A DNA stretch of 64,000 nucleotides from Chromatiaceae bacterium (GCA_024235175.1 JACKMX010000003.1:124001-188000); one strand, 5' to 3'; positions 10,401 through 18,245 are shown, numbered from the stretch's first letter. Notes: generated by a model not told the origin, from the letters alone. Translations and numbers: made by a program.

Positions 10401-11349
10401 CACTGGGGAGATTGATCCGAAGGGGCAGCTGGTCGAGTTGGTACGGCGCCCAATACGGGTTGAGTTGCCGAAAAAGACAATGCGCGCCATGCTGGGTCTG
10501 GAGGATAAAAGTTTTGTCCCGATTTTACGCGATCCGGCCAAGATCGATGAGGAGTCGGAGGCGGTTTTCTACTTTCCGGGTTGCGGTTCGGAAAGACTCT
10601 TCAGTGATGTCGGACTGGCTACTATCGCCATGGTCTGTGAGTTGGGGGATCAACTGGTGCTGCCGCCAGGGTATCTCTGCTGTGGCTATCCCCAGACCGC
10701 AGCGGGGCAGGACCGGAAAGGGCGCCAGATCACGACCGAGAACCGGGTGCTGTTCCACCGGGTCGCCAATACCCTCAACTATATGGATATTAAAACAGTG
10801 ATCGTCTCCTGTGGCACCTGCATGGATCAGTTGCTGAAGTATGAGTTCCGGCAGATTTTCCCGGGCTGCCGGCTGCTGGATATACACGAGTATCTGATGG
10901 AGAAAGAGGTTGTGTTGCAACGAAATTCCAAGCCTGGTTATCTCTACCATGATCCCTGTCACTCACCGATTAAACATTACAATCCACTGGAAGTGACCAC
11001 GAAGCTGATGGGGAGCCAGGTCAGGCTGTCAGATCGTTGCTGCGGCGAGGCGGGCACGCTAGGTGTGGCGCGCCCGGATATCGCCAATCAACTCAGGTTC
11101 CGCAAACAACAGGAGCTGCAGGCAGGCATATGTGCATTGACCGGCGCGGAACGGGTAACAGGGGACGAGGTCAGACTGTTAACCAGCTGCCCGGCATGTC
11201 AGCAAGGCCTGAACCGTTACCAGGACGATACCGGACTGAAAGTCAGCTACATGGTGGAGGAGCTTGCGCGTGACAGATTGGGTCCGGCGTGGCAGCAGCA
11301 GATTGTCGAAAAGCTGCTTAACGGAGGGATCGAGCGGGTACTGCTGTAG
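7492..11349 (+). CDS. Large fused FAD-linked oxidase / iron-sulfur oxidoreductase (DUF3683, GlcD- and GlcF-like)
   Basis: A 1285-residue fusion. After about 150 N-terminal residues of the DUF3683 type comes a PCMH-type FAD domain with RGGGTGYTGSAVP near 196-208. The FAD-oxidase C-terminal domain typical of D-lactate/glycolate dehydrogenases follows, with HMHAGDGNVH and GEHGIG. A ferredoxin-like pair of 4Fe-4S motifs (CLRCGKCKPVC near 815, CTICHKCQNPCP near 878) comes next. Two CCG cysteine domains (CCGYPQTA, CCGEAGTLG) end the protein. The layout equals GlcD joined to GlcF, suggesting oxidation of a 2-hydroxy acid with electrons passed to the quinone pool. The natural substrate is not known to me. 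Confidence 0.85.
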   Translation: MSSQQPLRIREIPYNYTSFSDREIVIRFLGEEMWHLITELRSSRRTGRSARMLFEVLGDMWVVVRNPYLQEDLQADEGRRNALVGALKHRLDQFEGRANGNHKALQLLQAARKSVESFSACFESNNQLRLKVRKALAPLTRRDNVDFGGLARVSHSTDATDWRVEMPFVVISPDSEEEVAFIVKACIDCGLSLIPRGGGTGYTGSAVPLDTRCAVINTEKLEQLGGVEYLELPGVAGKVPTVRAGAGVVTRRVSDLAADHGLVFAVDPTSQDASTIGGNIAMNAGGKKAVLWGTTLDNLASWRMVTADGRWLEVERLNHNMGKIHDQQEVKFRVSRYQADGSRSIGEPEILSMPGASFRKAGLGKDVTDKFLSGLPGVQKEGCDGLITSARFVLHRMPEHVRTVCMEFFGTDLSESVPAIVEIKAHIERCEGVQLAGLEHLDERYVKAVKYATKAPRSSRPKMVLIADLVSDDQDLVARTASRVVQLANARGAEGFIAVSPEARRSFWLDRARTAAISAHTNAFKINEDVVIPLERLADYSRGIERINIEQSISNKLQIMRAVLEYLSGGMPEGRLGEDYEASSENDAIQASKREAARELVSAAIERWQEIQLCLDAPVRNHLELLRDKEQPLARDSDTLMDMMLRRDLIHSYRKEVAAPLGEILNGQEMRTVREKLERIHRDIRDSRLFVALHMHAGDGNVHTNIPVHSHNYLMLQEADRVVDRVMQLAISLDGVISGEHGIGMTKVRYLDQNKLQQFVEYKRRMDPDARFNPGKLMPGSGLEGAYTPSLRLVQQEAIILEESELGELNDDVKHCLRCGKCKPVCQTHIPRANLLYSPRNKILATGLMVEAFLYEEQTRRGLSLRHFEEMNDVADHCTICHKCQNPCPVDIDFGDVTVRMRKILADRGKKRKNPGSWAAMAFLNAGDPRSIRMLRKGLLEWGFKGLTLGHLLFKRLGLLGDCERLPAATTGEIDPKGQLVELVRRPIRVELPKKTMRAMLGLEDKSFVPILRDPAKIDEESEAVFYFPGCGSERLFSDVGLATIAMVCELGDQLVLPPGYLCCGYPQTAAGQDRKGRQITTENRVLFHRVANTLNYMDIKTVIVSCGTCMDQLLKYEFRQIFPGCRLLDIHEYLMEKEVVLQRNSKPGYLYHDPCHSPIKHYNPLEVTTKLMGSQVRLSDRCCGEAGTLGVARPDIANQLRFRKQQELQAGICALTGAERVTGDEVRLLTSCPACQQGLNRYQDDTGLKVSYMVEELARDRLGPAWQQQIVEKLLNGGIERVLL

Positions 11350-11400
11350 CTGATGCAGGCTGGATGGTGAACCGCGCCTCAGCGGGTTATTGTTCAGTTT

Positions 11401-12060
11401 TCAACCTGGATTAATCGCTGATACGCGTTGCCGGATCTCTTCCGGAATCTCGGCGAAACCCTTCAGCAGAGCCTCTGCGTCCCTGCGTAACAGCACCAGC
11501 TGGTCATCATCGAACAGTGTCAGCGCCGCCTCGAACTCCTCCTTCGGGGCGGTGAGAAGAGTGGGCGCCAATTCCTCAGCACCAACCGGTGAATCGGGGG
11601 CGAGCAGGTCTGCCACCAGTGGGTATTCCAGCAGCTGGAAATGAACGGCGCGCGCCTGCTCCTCCTGCGCCAGTTCGCGCAATGCACTGGAATCTGCGCC
11701 AGCACCTTTGCGCACGGCTGCCATGATGGTTTCCTGCAGCTTCAGAATAGCCTCCCGGGTCTCCTGCTGATCGTCCGCCAGCCCCGCGGACTGTTCATAG
11801 GATTTGTCCAGCCGCTCCTTGATGCCCAACACCTGGCCGCTCTCGGCATTGGGTTGCAGTTCGACTGCTTCCAGTATCAGCTTACGAAAATGGGTGATGA
11901 ACACGGTCAACTCTTCGTGGTCGAGGCGCTGCGCCTCCTCCAGAGACTCCCTGGAGATGGTTTGCTCCGGTTCCGGAAAGAGGGGGTTATCCTTTTTTCG
12001 CAGCAGATGGCGTTCCCAACGTCCGGGGTTCTGACTGAAATGGAGCTCCGTCATCTTCAT
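11401..12060 (-). CDS. Hypothetical protein, acidic and helix-rich
   Basis: A 219-residue soluble protein with no motif I recognise. It is rich in Glu, Leu and Ala and probably mostly alpha-helical, with heptad-like stretches between residues 60 and 140. The first 30 residues resemble a small N-terminal hook (QNPGRWERHLLRKKDNPLF). The start was put at ATG 12060, right after the stop of the upstream lipoprotein gene; the longer open frame would overlap that gene. The ATG at 12054 is an equally possible start. It converges with the large oxidoreductase and is probably co-transcribed with the lipoprotein gene. Confidence 0.65.
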   Translation of the reverse strand: MKMTELHFSQNPGRWERHLLRKKDNPLFPEPEQTISRESLEEAQRLDHEELTVFITHFRKLILEAVELQPNAESGQVLGIKERLDKSYEQSAGLADDQQETREAILKLQETIMAAVRKGAGADSSALRELAQEEQARAVHFQLLEYPLVADLLAPDSPVGAEELAPTLLTAPKEEFEAALTLFDDDQLVLLRRDAEALLKGFAEIPEEIRQRVSAINPG

Positions 12061-12067
12061 CCGATGA

Positions 12068-12484
12068 TCACTTGTATTCCGGTATCGGGTTGATGCGGTA
12101 CCAGATTTTCTCCTCCGCCTGGTACTCCCAGATCTGCTCATCCATCAGCGTACGCTCGATCTGGCGGTCTGTTAACACATAAGATATTTTGGCTGTCTGG
12201 TTGACCACGCCCTCGCTCAGCGCAATTGGTGGTCGGATTACCTCGTAGCTGGTCACTCTGATGTTGTCAAGACCGGAGGGAAGGCTCTCTTTGGCGTATC
12301 TCTCCGGTTGCAGGAAGAGGTAAGCCTGTTCCGGGCTGCTCCAGCGTACCGTGGTTTGGTAGCTCGACAATATCTTTTCGAGCTCTATATTCGATTGTCT
12401 GCTCTGCAATGACTGGCACCCGCCGACACTCAACAGGAGCAGTGCAAGCGGTAGCAGCAGGCGTTCAAACGAAAGGGTGTCCAT
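12068..12484 (-). CDS. Hypothetical lipoprotein
   Basis: A 138-residue secreted protein with a lipoprotein signal: a hydrophobic leucine-rich core and a lipobox ending SVGGC, with the acylated cysteine at 23. The mature part is about 115 residues, with alternating charged and aromatic segments, and carries a motif like 'YQTTVRW' followed by a C-terminal 'EEKIWYRINPIPEY', suggesting a small beta-rich domain. No family is recognised. It is followed by the helix-rich hypothetical gene seven bases downstream and faces the TraB-like gene divergently. Confidence 0.7.
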   Translation of the reverse strand: MDTLSFERLLLPLALLLLSVGGCQSLQSRQSNIELEKILSSYQTTVRWSSPEQAYLFLQPERYAKESLPSGLDNIRVTSYEVIRPPIALSEGVVNQTAKISYVLTDRQIERTLMDEQIWEYQAEEKIWYRINPIPEYK

Positions 12485-12614
12485 GCAGTCGTATCTATGG
12501 CTCGGGAGAGCTTACCATAGTAAGCGAGCAATGCAGGATCGCACAACTGCCTGTATCCCTGCTAAGATGCGTCGCCCATCGGTGAGTATCACGCCACACC
12601 ACAGGAATAGCTGG

Positions 12615-13814
12615 ATGACACAAGAATCTGACCAGGAGCCGAGAGCGGAAATCCACATCGGCGACAGCCAGGTAACGCTGCTCGGTACCGCTCATGTTTC
12701 GCGCGCCAGTGCGGAAAGGGTGAAAGAGTTGTTGGTGACCGGAGAGTACAATGCCGTCGCGGTGGAGTTGTGCCCCAGCCGCTATCATGCACTGATCGAT
12801 CCGGATGCGCTCTCGCGCATGGATCTGTTTCGGGTATTCAAGGAGGGTAAAGCGAGTATGGTGGCCGCCAATTTGGCACTTGGCGCCTACCAGCAGAGGA
12901 TTGCTGAACAGCTCGATATCGAACCTGGTGCGGAGCAGCGTGCGGCGGTGCACTATGCAAGAGCCAACAATATCCCGGTGCTGTTGATCGATCGTGAGAT
13001 AGGCGTCACGCTGAAAAGGGTTATGCACAACATCCCCTGGTGGAGACGGTTGGGGATCGTCGCCGGTCTGCTGGCCAGTGTCATCTCCAGGGAGCAGGTG
13101 AGTGAAGAGGAGATTGAGGCACTCAAACAGGGCGATATGCTGGAGACCACCTTTGCCGAGTTTGCAGAGAACCGGAAGGATCTTTACCTGCCCCTGATCG
13201 ATGAAAGGGACCGCTATATGGCCGCCCGTCTGCAACAGGAGGTTGCTAACCACAGTCATGAAAAAGTGTTGGCGGTGGTGGGTGCGGGGCATCTGAAAGG
13301 GATCAACAGCTACCTGCAGCAGGGAATAGAGAGTCCGGCTGAGACAATAGATCTGTTGGACGGTTTGCCAAAACCCAGCCGATGGCCTCGTCTTATACCC
13401 TGGGCAGTAGTGGCGCTGGTACTGATCGGTTTCAGTATCGGCTTCAGTCGAAGCCCGGAATTGGGCTGGCAACTGGTGCTCGATTGGGTGGTGATCAACG
13501 GTTCTCTCTCTGCGTTGGGAGCACTTATTGCCGCGGCGCATCCGTTGACGGTAATCACAGCTTTTCTGGCGGCACCGATTACCTCCCTGAACCCGACTAT
13601 CGGCGCCGGCATGGTCACCGCGGCTGTCGAGGTCTATCTGCGTAAACCTCAGGTTGGGGATTTCAGCAGGCTGCGCCACGACACCGCCCAACTCAAAGGG
13701 TGGTGGCAAAACCGGGTATCACGGACATTGCTGGTGTTTCTGTTCAGCACGCTGGGCTCAGCGGCGGGCACCTATCTGGCGGGGTTTCGAATTTTTGATC
13801 GACTTTCGGGCTGA
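12615..13814 (+). CDS. TraB/PrgY family membrane protein
   Basis: A 399-residue protein. The N-terminal half is the TraB domain: GTAHVS at 24-29, conserved glutamates in VAVELCPSRY, and GAGHLKGI near 220-228. The C-terminal third holds four hydrophobic helices. In Enterococcus the family member TraB/PrgY blocks a mating pheromone; in proteobacteria its role is unknown, and the fold has been related to metal-dependent proteases. The ATG at 12615 has AGGA at about -9 and starts where homology begins; the longer frame would overlap the divergent lipoprotein gene. Its stop is followed within ten bases by a word array. Confidence 0.82.
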   Translation: MTQESDQEPRAEIHIGDSQVTLLGTAHVSRASAERVKELLVTGEYNAVAVELCPSRYHALIDPDALSRMDLFRVFKEGKASMVAANLALGAYQQRIAEQLDIEPGAEQRAAVHYARANNIPVLLIDREIGVTLKRVMHNIPWWRRLGIVAGLLASVISREQVSEEEIEALKQGDMLETTFAEFAENRKDLYLPLIDERDRYMAARLQQEVANHSHEKVLAVVGAGHLKGINSYLQQGIESPAETIDLLDGLPKPSRWPRLIPWAVVALVLIGFSIGFSRSPELGWQLVLDWVVINGSLSALGALIAAAHPLTVITAFLAAPITSLNPTIGAGMVTAAVEVYLRKPQVGDFSRLRHDTAQLKGWWQNRVSRTLLVFLFSTLGSAAGTYLAGFRIFDRLSG

Positions 13815-13822
13815 AAAACAAA

Positions 13823-13891
13823 GGGCCAAGGGCCAAGGAACAACAGGGCCGAGGAAAGACGGGAACAACAGGGCCAAGGGCCGAGGGCAGA
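13823..13891 (+). repeat. Word array A1, left arm (GG-words on + strand)
   Basis: The arm divides without remainder into words beginning GG: GGGCCAA twice, GGAACAACA, GGGCCGA, GGAAAGACG, GGAACAACA, GGGCCAA, GGGCCGA, GGGCAGA. It starts nine bases after the TraB-like stop codon. The opposite arm, with the same words on the minus strand, is the heptamer tandem at 13969-14115. The 77 bases between (13892-13968) show no gene or further repeat. Confidence 0.9.
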
Positions 13892-13968
13892 AGTTTATGG
13901 ATCTCTATTCTGTCACTTCACAGCCTGAAAAAAATGCTTGAGTTCAGGAGCGGATAAGCTAGCCTTTC

Positions 13969-14115
13969 TTGGCCCTTGGCCCTTGGCCCTTGGCCCTTGG
14001 CCCTTGGCCCTTGGCCCTTGGCCCTTGGCCCTTGGCCCTTGGCCCTTGGCCCTTGGCCCTTGGCCCTTGGCCCTTGGCCCTTGGCCCTTGGCCCTTGGCC
14101 CTTGGCCCTTGGCCC
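13969..14115 (-). repeat. Perfect 7-bp tandem repeat, 21 copies (array A1 right arm)
   Basis: TTGGCCC (GGGCCAA on the minus strand) is repeated 21 times without a visible substitution, exactly 147 bases. The tandem ends one base before the TAA-containing end of ttcA, which is read on the same minus strand. The unit is identical to the commonest heptamer of the word arrays elsewhere in the window, so this is an expanded array arm and not an unrelated microsatellite. All three forward frames are open across it (a seven-residue LGPWPLA repeat) but no gene is implied. Confidence 0.95.
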
Positions 14116-14116
14116 T

Positions 14117-14845
14117 TTAATCCGGTGCTTCGTCCATCAAGGGTTTCATCGCATGCAACAGGTTGGAGAAGAGGTGCCTATACTCTCTCTCCTCTCTTGC
14201 CAGCAGCTGTTTCATATGCTCGCGCTGGGTGGGTGCGCTGAAGCAGGCGGGGCAGCTGTCCGCTACGACCGGCAGTGCTGCATCACGGGCATAGGCACCG
14301 GTCTGGGTCTCCCTGCAGTAGACCAGCGGCCGGATAATCCGGACATCTCCGGCATCGTTCAGGTAGTGCGCTTTCATTGTGCGCAGCTGGCCGCCGTGAA
14401 ACATGGACAGCAGCAGGCTCTCGGCAAGATCGTCCAGATGCTGGCCAAGCGCCAGCACATTGTAGCCATGCTTGCGGCAGGTGCTGTACATGATTCCCCG
14501 TTTCATGCGTGAGCAGTAGGCACAAAACGAGTCACCGTCCATATTCCGGCTCGCTTGTTCCATGATCGGCTGTGAGCAGTAGTAGTAAGATACATCGATA
14601 CTTTCGTAGTAAGATCTGAGGCTTGCCGGGTCGAAACCTTCCACCTCCGGGTCGACGGTGATGACTCCCAGATCGAATTTGACCGGGGCGTATGTCTGCA
14701 GATGTTTGAGGATCTGCAGCAATGCGAGCGAGTCTTTGCCTCCGGATACCCCCAGCAGTATGCGGTCCCGGTCGCGGATCATTTTGAAGTCCGCGATAGC
14801 GCGCCCAACCTTGCGTAACAGTGATTTTGGGGGCTTTTGACTCAT
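14117..14845 (-). CDS. ttcA: tRNA 2-thiocytidine(32) synthetase TtcA
   Basis: ATP- and 4Fe-4S-dependent enzyme that thiolates cytidine 32 in tRNA. The PP-loop SGGKDS is at 34-39. The cluster cysteines appear as CAYCSRMKRG (C108, C111), the usual TtcA signature, and the C-terminal pair is CPAC (C198, C201). At 242 residues it is a short form lacking part of the C-terminal extension of the E. coli protein. The stop codon directly abuts the 21-copy heptamer tandem. TtcA is favoured over TilS by the CxxC motif position. Confidence 0.9.
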   Translation of the reverse strand: MSQKPPKSLLRKVGRAIADFKMIRDRDRILLGVSGGKDSLALLQILKHLQTYAPVKFDLGVITVDPEVEGFDPASLRSYYESIDVSYYYCSQPIMEQASRNMDGDSFCAYCSRMKRGIMYSTCRKHGYNVLALGQHLDDLAESLLLSMFHGGQLRTMKAHYLNDAGDVRIIRPLVYCRETQTGAYARDAALPVVADSCPACFSAPTQREHMKQLLAREEREYRHLFSNLLHAMKPLMDEAPD

Positions 14846-14884
14846 TTTTGGCTCAATATTTCAGGTATAAAGTCGATTCAGGTC

Positions 14885-15052
14885 CTAGGAGCCTGTCGAA
14901 CTTAGGATGAATCTACTGCGCTGATGGGAGAGTGGCTCAAATTTCCCCGATTTTTCGTTACGTAGTCCCACTATGCGCCTCAAAATCGTGAAAATTTGAT
15001 CTCACTCTCCCACCATGCTCGCTACGATCACCTAAATCCGACAGGCTCCTAG
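14885..15052. mobile_element. MITE-like palindromic element, 168 bp
   Basis: The ends are a perfect 14-base inverted repeat, CTAGGAGCCTGTCG at 14885-14898 and its complement at 15039-15052, and the similarity continues inward (TTAGG...TGA). A second, inner inverted region pairs GGGAGAGTG.CTCAAATTTCC with its complement, so the whole unit can fold into one long hairpin. No gene fits inside. It fills most of the 297-base gap between ttcA and the stomatin gene. No target duplication beyond the ends is obvious. Confidence 0.8.
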
Positions 15053-15142
15053 TGGAGAGATAGTGTAACGGGTTTGCTCTTCCATGGGCCAACGTATACT
15101 TTGTGGCGAAAATCGGCATGCGATCATTTAGGGAGTGGGAGA

Positions 15143-16066
15143 ATGGGTGAATTTGCGTTAATTGTGGTGGTACTGGCCGTTGTGCTGGTTGTGTTGGGCG
15201 CGAAACGGGTGCCTCAGGGCACGGAGTATACCGTGGAACGCTTTGGTCGATATACCAAGACCCTGCGACCCGGATTGAACCTTATCGTACCGGTTATCGA
15301 CACGGTGGGCGCCAAGCTCAATATGATGGAGCAGGTTCTGGATGTACCTTCGCAGGAGGTGATCACCCGCGACAACGCCATGGTTACCGTGGATGGGGTG
15401 GTATTCTATCAGGTACTGGATGCAGCCAAGGCGGCCTATGAGGTGAGCCAGCTTACCCATGCCATTCTGAATCTCACCATGACCAATATCCGTACGGTTA
15501 TGGGCTCCATGGACCTGGATGAGTTGCTGTCAAAGCGCGATCAGATTAACGCCCAGCTGCTCAGTGTGGTTGATGATGCGACAACCCCCTGGGGGGTGAA
15601 GGTGACTCGTATAGAGATCAAGGACATTTCTCCACCGATGGATCTGGTGGAGGCGATGGGGCGGCAAATGAAGGCTGAGCGCTTAAAGAGGGCCGCAATT
15701 CTGGAATCCGAGGGTCTGCGTCAATCTGAGATTCTGAAAGCCGAAGGCAATAAACAGGCCGTTATCCTGGAGGCAGAGGGGGAGAAGGAGGCGGCATTCC
15801 GTGAAGCCGAGGCGCGTGAACGGTTGGCAGAGGCGGAGGCCAAGGCTACCATGATGGTCTCCCAGGCGATTGCCAAGGGGGATGTCAACGCGATCAACTA
15901 CTTTATCGCCCAGAAGTATACCGAAGCGTTGAAAGAGATAGCTTCTGCGGAGAACCAGAAGATCATAATGATGCCACTGGAGGCGTCGAGCCTGATCGGC
16001 TCGCTGTCAGGTATCGCTGAGGTGGCCAGGGGGGCTATGAGAAGCAGAGCGGAAGGAGACGCCTGA
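15143..16066 (+). CDS. SPFH/stomatin-like membrane protease-associated protein (QmcA type)
   Basis: A 307-residue band-7 protein. One N-terminal transmembrane helix (about 4-20) is followed by the SPFH domain (VPQGTEYTVERFGRY, then LRPGLNLIVP). A long Ala/Glu-rich coiled coil (about 180-260) leads to a C-terminal hydrophobic stretch. Such proteins form ring or cage assemblies in the membrane and work with NfeD-type partners; the nfeD gene follows with a stop/start overlap. The start at 15143 places the membrane helix at the terminus as in relatives; GGGAGTGGGAGA lies just upstream. Confidence 0.88.
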   Translation: MGEFALIVVVLAVVLVVLGAKRVPQGTEYTVERFGRYTKTLRPGLNLIVPVIDTVGAKLNMMEQVLDVPSQEVITRDNAMVTVDGVVFYQVLDAAKAAYEVSQLTHAILNLTMTNIRTVMGSMDLDELLSKRDQINAQLLSVVDDATTPWGVKVTRIEIKDISPPMDLVEAMGRQMKAERLKRAAILESEGLRQSEILKAEGNKQAVILEAEGEKEAAFREAEARERLAEAEAKATMMVSQAIAKGDVNAINYFIAQKYTEALKEIASAENQKIIMMPLEASSLIGSLSGIAEVARGAMRSRAEGDA

Positions 16067-16515
16067 TGGAGTGGCTTGAGAATGCCGTCTACTGGCACTG
16101 GTGGGTGTTGGGTGTGGTGTTGGTTATTCTGGAGGCGTTCTCACCCGGTGTCTTTTTTATCTGGATGGGTGTGGCGGCAGGTGCGGTAGGGCTGGTGACA
16201 TTGCTGTTTCCGGAGCTTGGCTGGGAGTACCAGCTGCTGTTGTTTGCTCTGGTCAGCGTTGCCAGTGTGGTTCTATGGCGCCTGCTGCTTGACCGGCATC
16301 CCATAGAAACCGACCAGCCGAGGCTCAATCGGCGGGGTGAGCAGTACATCGGCAGAACATTTACGCTGGATGAACCCATAATCAACGGACTGGGTAAAAT
16401 CCGGGTGGATGACAGTACCTGGAAGATTGAGGGCGGGGATTGCGCCGCCGGCACCAGGGTAACTGTGGTGGGTGTCGATGGAGTTGTGCTGAAAGTCGAG
16501 AACAGGGTCGAATGA
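16066..16515 (+). CDS. NfeD-like short membrane protein
   Basis: A 149-residue partner of the stomatin upstream. The N-terminal half has two to three transmembrane helices with the family's ILEAFSPGVFFIW segment. The C-terminal 65 residues form the OB-fold (YIGRTFTLDEPIINGLGKIRV, here split, then GTRVTVVGVDGVVLKVE). The start overlaps the stomatin stop, and its own stop overlaps the next start (ATGA), so the three genes form one translational unit. Known pairs of this type act in membrane organisation and protein quality control. Confidence 0.87.
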   Translation: MEWLENAVYWHWWVLGVVLVILEAFSPGVFFIWMGVAAGAVGLVTLLFPELGWEYQLLLFALVSVASVVLWRLLLDRHPIETDQPRLNRRGEQYIGRTFTLDEPIINGLGKIRVDDSTWKIEGGDCAAGTRVTVVGVDGVVLKVENRVE

Positions 16516-17462
16516 GCGGGGACAGGTATTTTCTGGATCTTACCGGCAGACCGCTGGAGGGATACAGAACCGAAGAGGTGGCGGCAGCACTGGCGCGCCT
16601 GTTGCGGATACCGCGCAAGCGGGCGCGCAATCTGCTGCGGGGATCGCCGTCGCGCATCAGGCGGGAGTTTGACAAAGAGCGGGCGTTTCACCTGAGGAGC
16701 AAGATTATTGCCTGTGGCGCTCAGTGCGAAGTTACGCCAAGCGAAAATCAGCGCGATGGGCAGCAGCCGATTGAAGCGGGCATAGAGCTGAATGAGAAGC
16801 TGGAGCTTGAGATCAATGAACCGGAATTTGAACTAGGGGTAAAACCAGCGGAATCTCGGAATGACGCCGAGGAAGTGGTCCTGTCAAAGCCTGTACAGTC
16901 CGGTCTTCAGTCGGTCCGGGCGGTGCCCGGAGTACTTCCCGCGGATGGAGAGACTGAGACTCATAGCCATCCGGATCGGTCGACAATCGGCTCCGTGGAG
17001 GAGGTGGATGGCGCATCCGGATCTGTCGTCGGCAGATCCCAAAGAGTGCTGTTGTTCGCTGCCGGGGCGGCTCTGCTACTTGGAATAGCCCTTTGGGCCG
17101 GGCTGAGCTTTCTGGGTGGATCTGCACCCCGGCAACAGAAGGATGTTGCGGCGCAGAAGCCGATAAACAAAGTTGTCCCGAAAGCCGTAGATGAACTGGA
17201 GAATACCCGGCAGCGGCTGGAGTTACTGGCCAGCTCAGTGAAAATATGGATGATACAATACGGTGCCGGATTCGATCCGTCACAAGTCACTATGGAGCGA
17301 ATGCAGCAGGACCTGGGGATCTCCCCGGAAGAGATGATGGATGCCTGGGGGACTCCATTTCACTACAGCAGCAATGCCGATTCCTACACTCTTACTTCAG
17401 CAGGATCCGACCGGATGTTTGATAGCGGGGATGATATAAAAGTGGAAAAACCGTCGCGTTAG
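16512..17462 (+). CDS. Single-pass membrane protein with N-terminal recurrent domain and GspG-like C-terminus
   Basis: A 316-residue protein of unknown role. Residues 6-75 resemble a domain often seen at the start of proteobacterial membrane proteins (pattern 'GxxLxGF..E.V...LA.LF......... GLD.E.A...K......GA.C.V'), here LTGRPLEGYRTEEVAAALAR and IIACGAQCEV. An acidic linker leads to one transmembrane helix (about 179-200). The last 80 residues look like the C-terminus of type II secretion pseudopilin GspG: DAWGTPFHYSS followed by TSAGSDRMFDSGDDI. It overlaps nfeD by an ATGA junction, so it should work with, or at least be made with, the stomatin/NfeD pair. Confidence 0.65.
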   Translation: MSGDRYFLDLTGRPLEGYRTEEVAAALARLLRIPRKRARNLLRGSPSRIRREFDKERAFHLRSKIIACGAQCEVTPSENQRDGQQPIEAGIELNEKLELEINEPEFELGVKPAESRNDAEEVVLSKPVQSGLQSVRAVPGVLPADGETETHSHPDRSTIGSVEEVDGASGSVVGRSQRVLLFAAGAALLLGIALWAGLSFLGGSAPRQQKDVAAQKPINKVVPKAVDELENTRQRLELLASSVKIWMIQYGAGFDPSQVTMERMQQDLGISPEEMMDAWGTPFHYSSNADSYTLTSAGSDRMFDSGDDIKVEKPSR

Positions 17463-17481
17463 CAGGCGCGGAAAGGAGTGG

Positions 17482-18141
17482 TCAACGGGTACCGTATACC
17501 ACGATAGTTTTACCCTTGACGCTGATCAGACCCTGTTCCTCCAGATTTTTTAATACCCGGCCGGCCATTTCCCGGGAGCATCCCACGATGCGGCCGATCT
17601 CCTGCCTGGTGATACGGATCTGCATGCCGTCCGGATGGGTCATCGAATCCGGTTGTTTACACAGCTCCAGAAGCGTACCCGCGATACGACCGGTGACGTC
17701 TAGAAAAGCCAGATGTCCGACCTTGCGGCTGGTGTGCAGCAGGCGCTGGGTCAGTTGGGCGCCCATCGCATACAGCATCTCTTTGAGATACGGCTTCAAA
17801 TCGGTTTCGAACAGCTGTTCCAGACGCGCATAACTGATCTCCGCCAGCATACAGGATGAGCGGGTGCGAACCAGTACGCTTCGGCTTGGCTGGATCTGGG
17901 ATGTGAACAGCCCCATTTCACCGATAAACTCGCCTTTGTTGAGGTAGGTGAGGATGATCTCTTTTCCCTCTTCATCTTCGATGATGATCGCAACTGAGCC
18001 ATCCACCAGATAGAAAAGCGTATCTGCGTTGTCGCCGGGATGAACAATATCGGTTTTTGACGGATAGCGTCTGCGATGGCAGAACGAGAGTAACGGCTGC
18101 AGAAACTGGGGTTCCTGTTGCAGGGGCTTGACTATGCTCAT
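17482..18141 (-). CDS. crp: cAMP receptor protein CRP/Vfr-type regulator
   Basis: Homodimeric DNA-binding activator of 219 residues. The cAMP pocket residues are conserved: GEMGLF (74-79, E. coli GELGLF) and RS at 87-88 in PSRSVLVRTRSSC. The helix-turn-helix ITRQEIGRIVGCSREMAGRV (about 175-194) is nearly identical to E. coli CRP, including the Arg-Glu pair (SRE) that contacts the TGTGA half-site. A divergent OsmC-family gene lies 104 bases upstream, as yhfA does next to crp in E. coli, which supports orthology. Confidence 0.93.
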   Translation of the reverse strand: MSIVKPLQQEPQFLQPLLSFCHRRRYPSKTDIVHPGDNADTLFYLVDGSVAIIIEDEEGKEIILTYLNKGEFIGEMGLFTSQIQPSRSVLVRTRSSCMLAEISYARLEQLFETDLKPYLKEMLYAMGAQLTQRLLHTSRKVGHLAFLDVTGRIAGTLLELCKQPDSMTHPDGMQIRITRQEIGRIVGCSREMAGRVLKNLEEQGLISVKGKTIVVYGTR

Positions 18142-18245
18142 TTGTACTCGCTTTGAAAGACGCTCACTTGCTAGATTTTAGGCAAGGAGTTGTCTGTTGT
18201 CGATCTATGATAGTCTGCACTCGGTTCAAAATTGGTGAGGATGTG

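Noticed and set aside
13938..14512. Long forward open frames encoding a repeating LGPWPLA peptide
   Set aside because: They come from the 7-base tandem being open in all three frames; the frame continues antisense to ttcA and has no ribosome binding site or homology.
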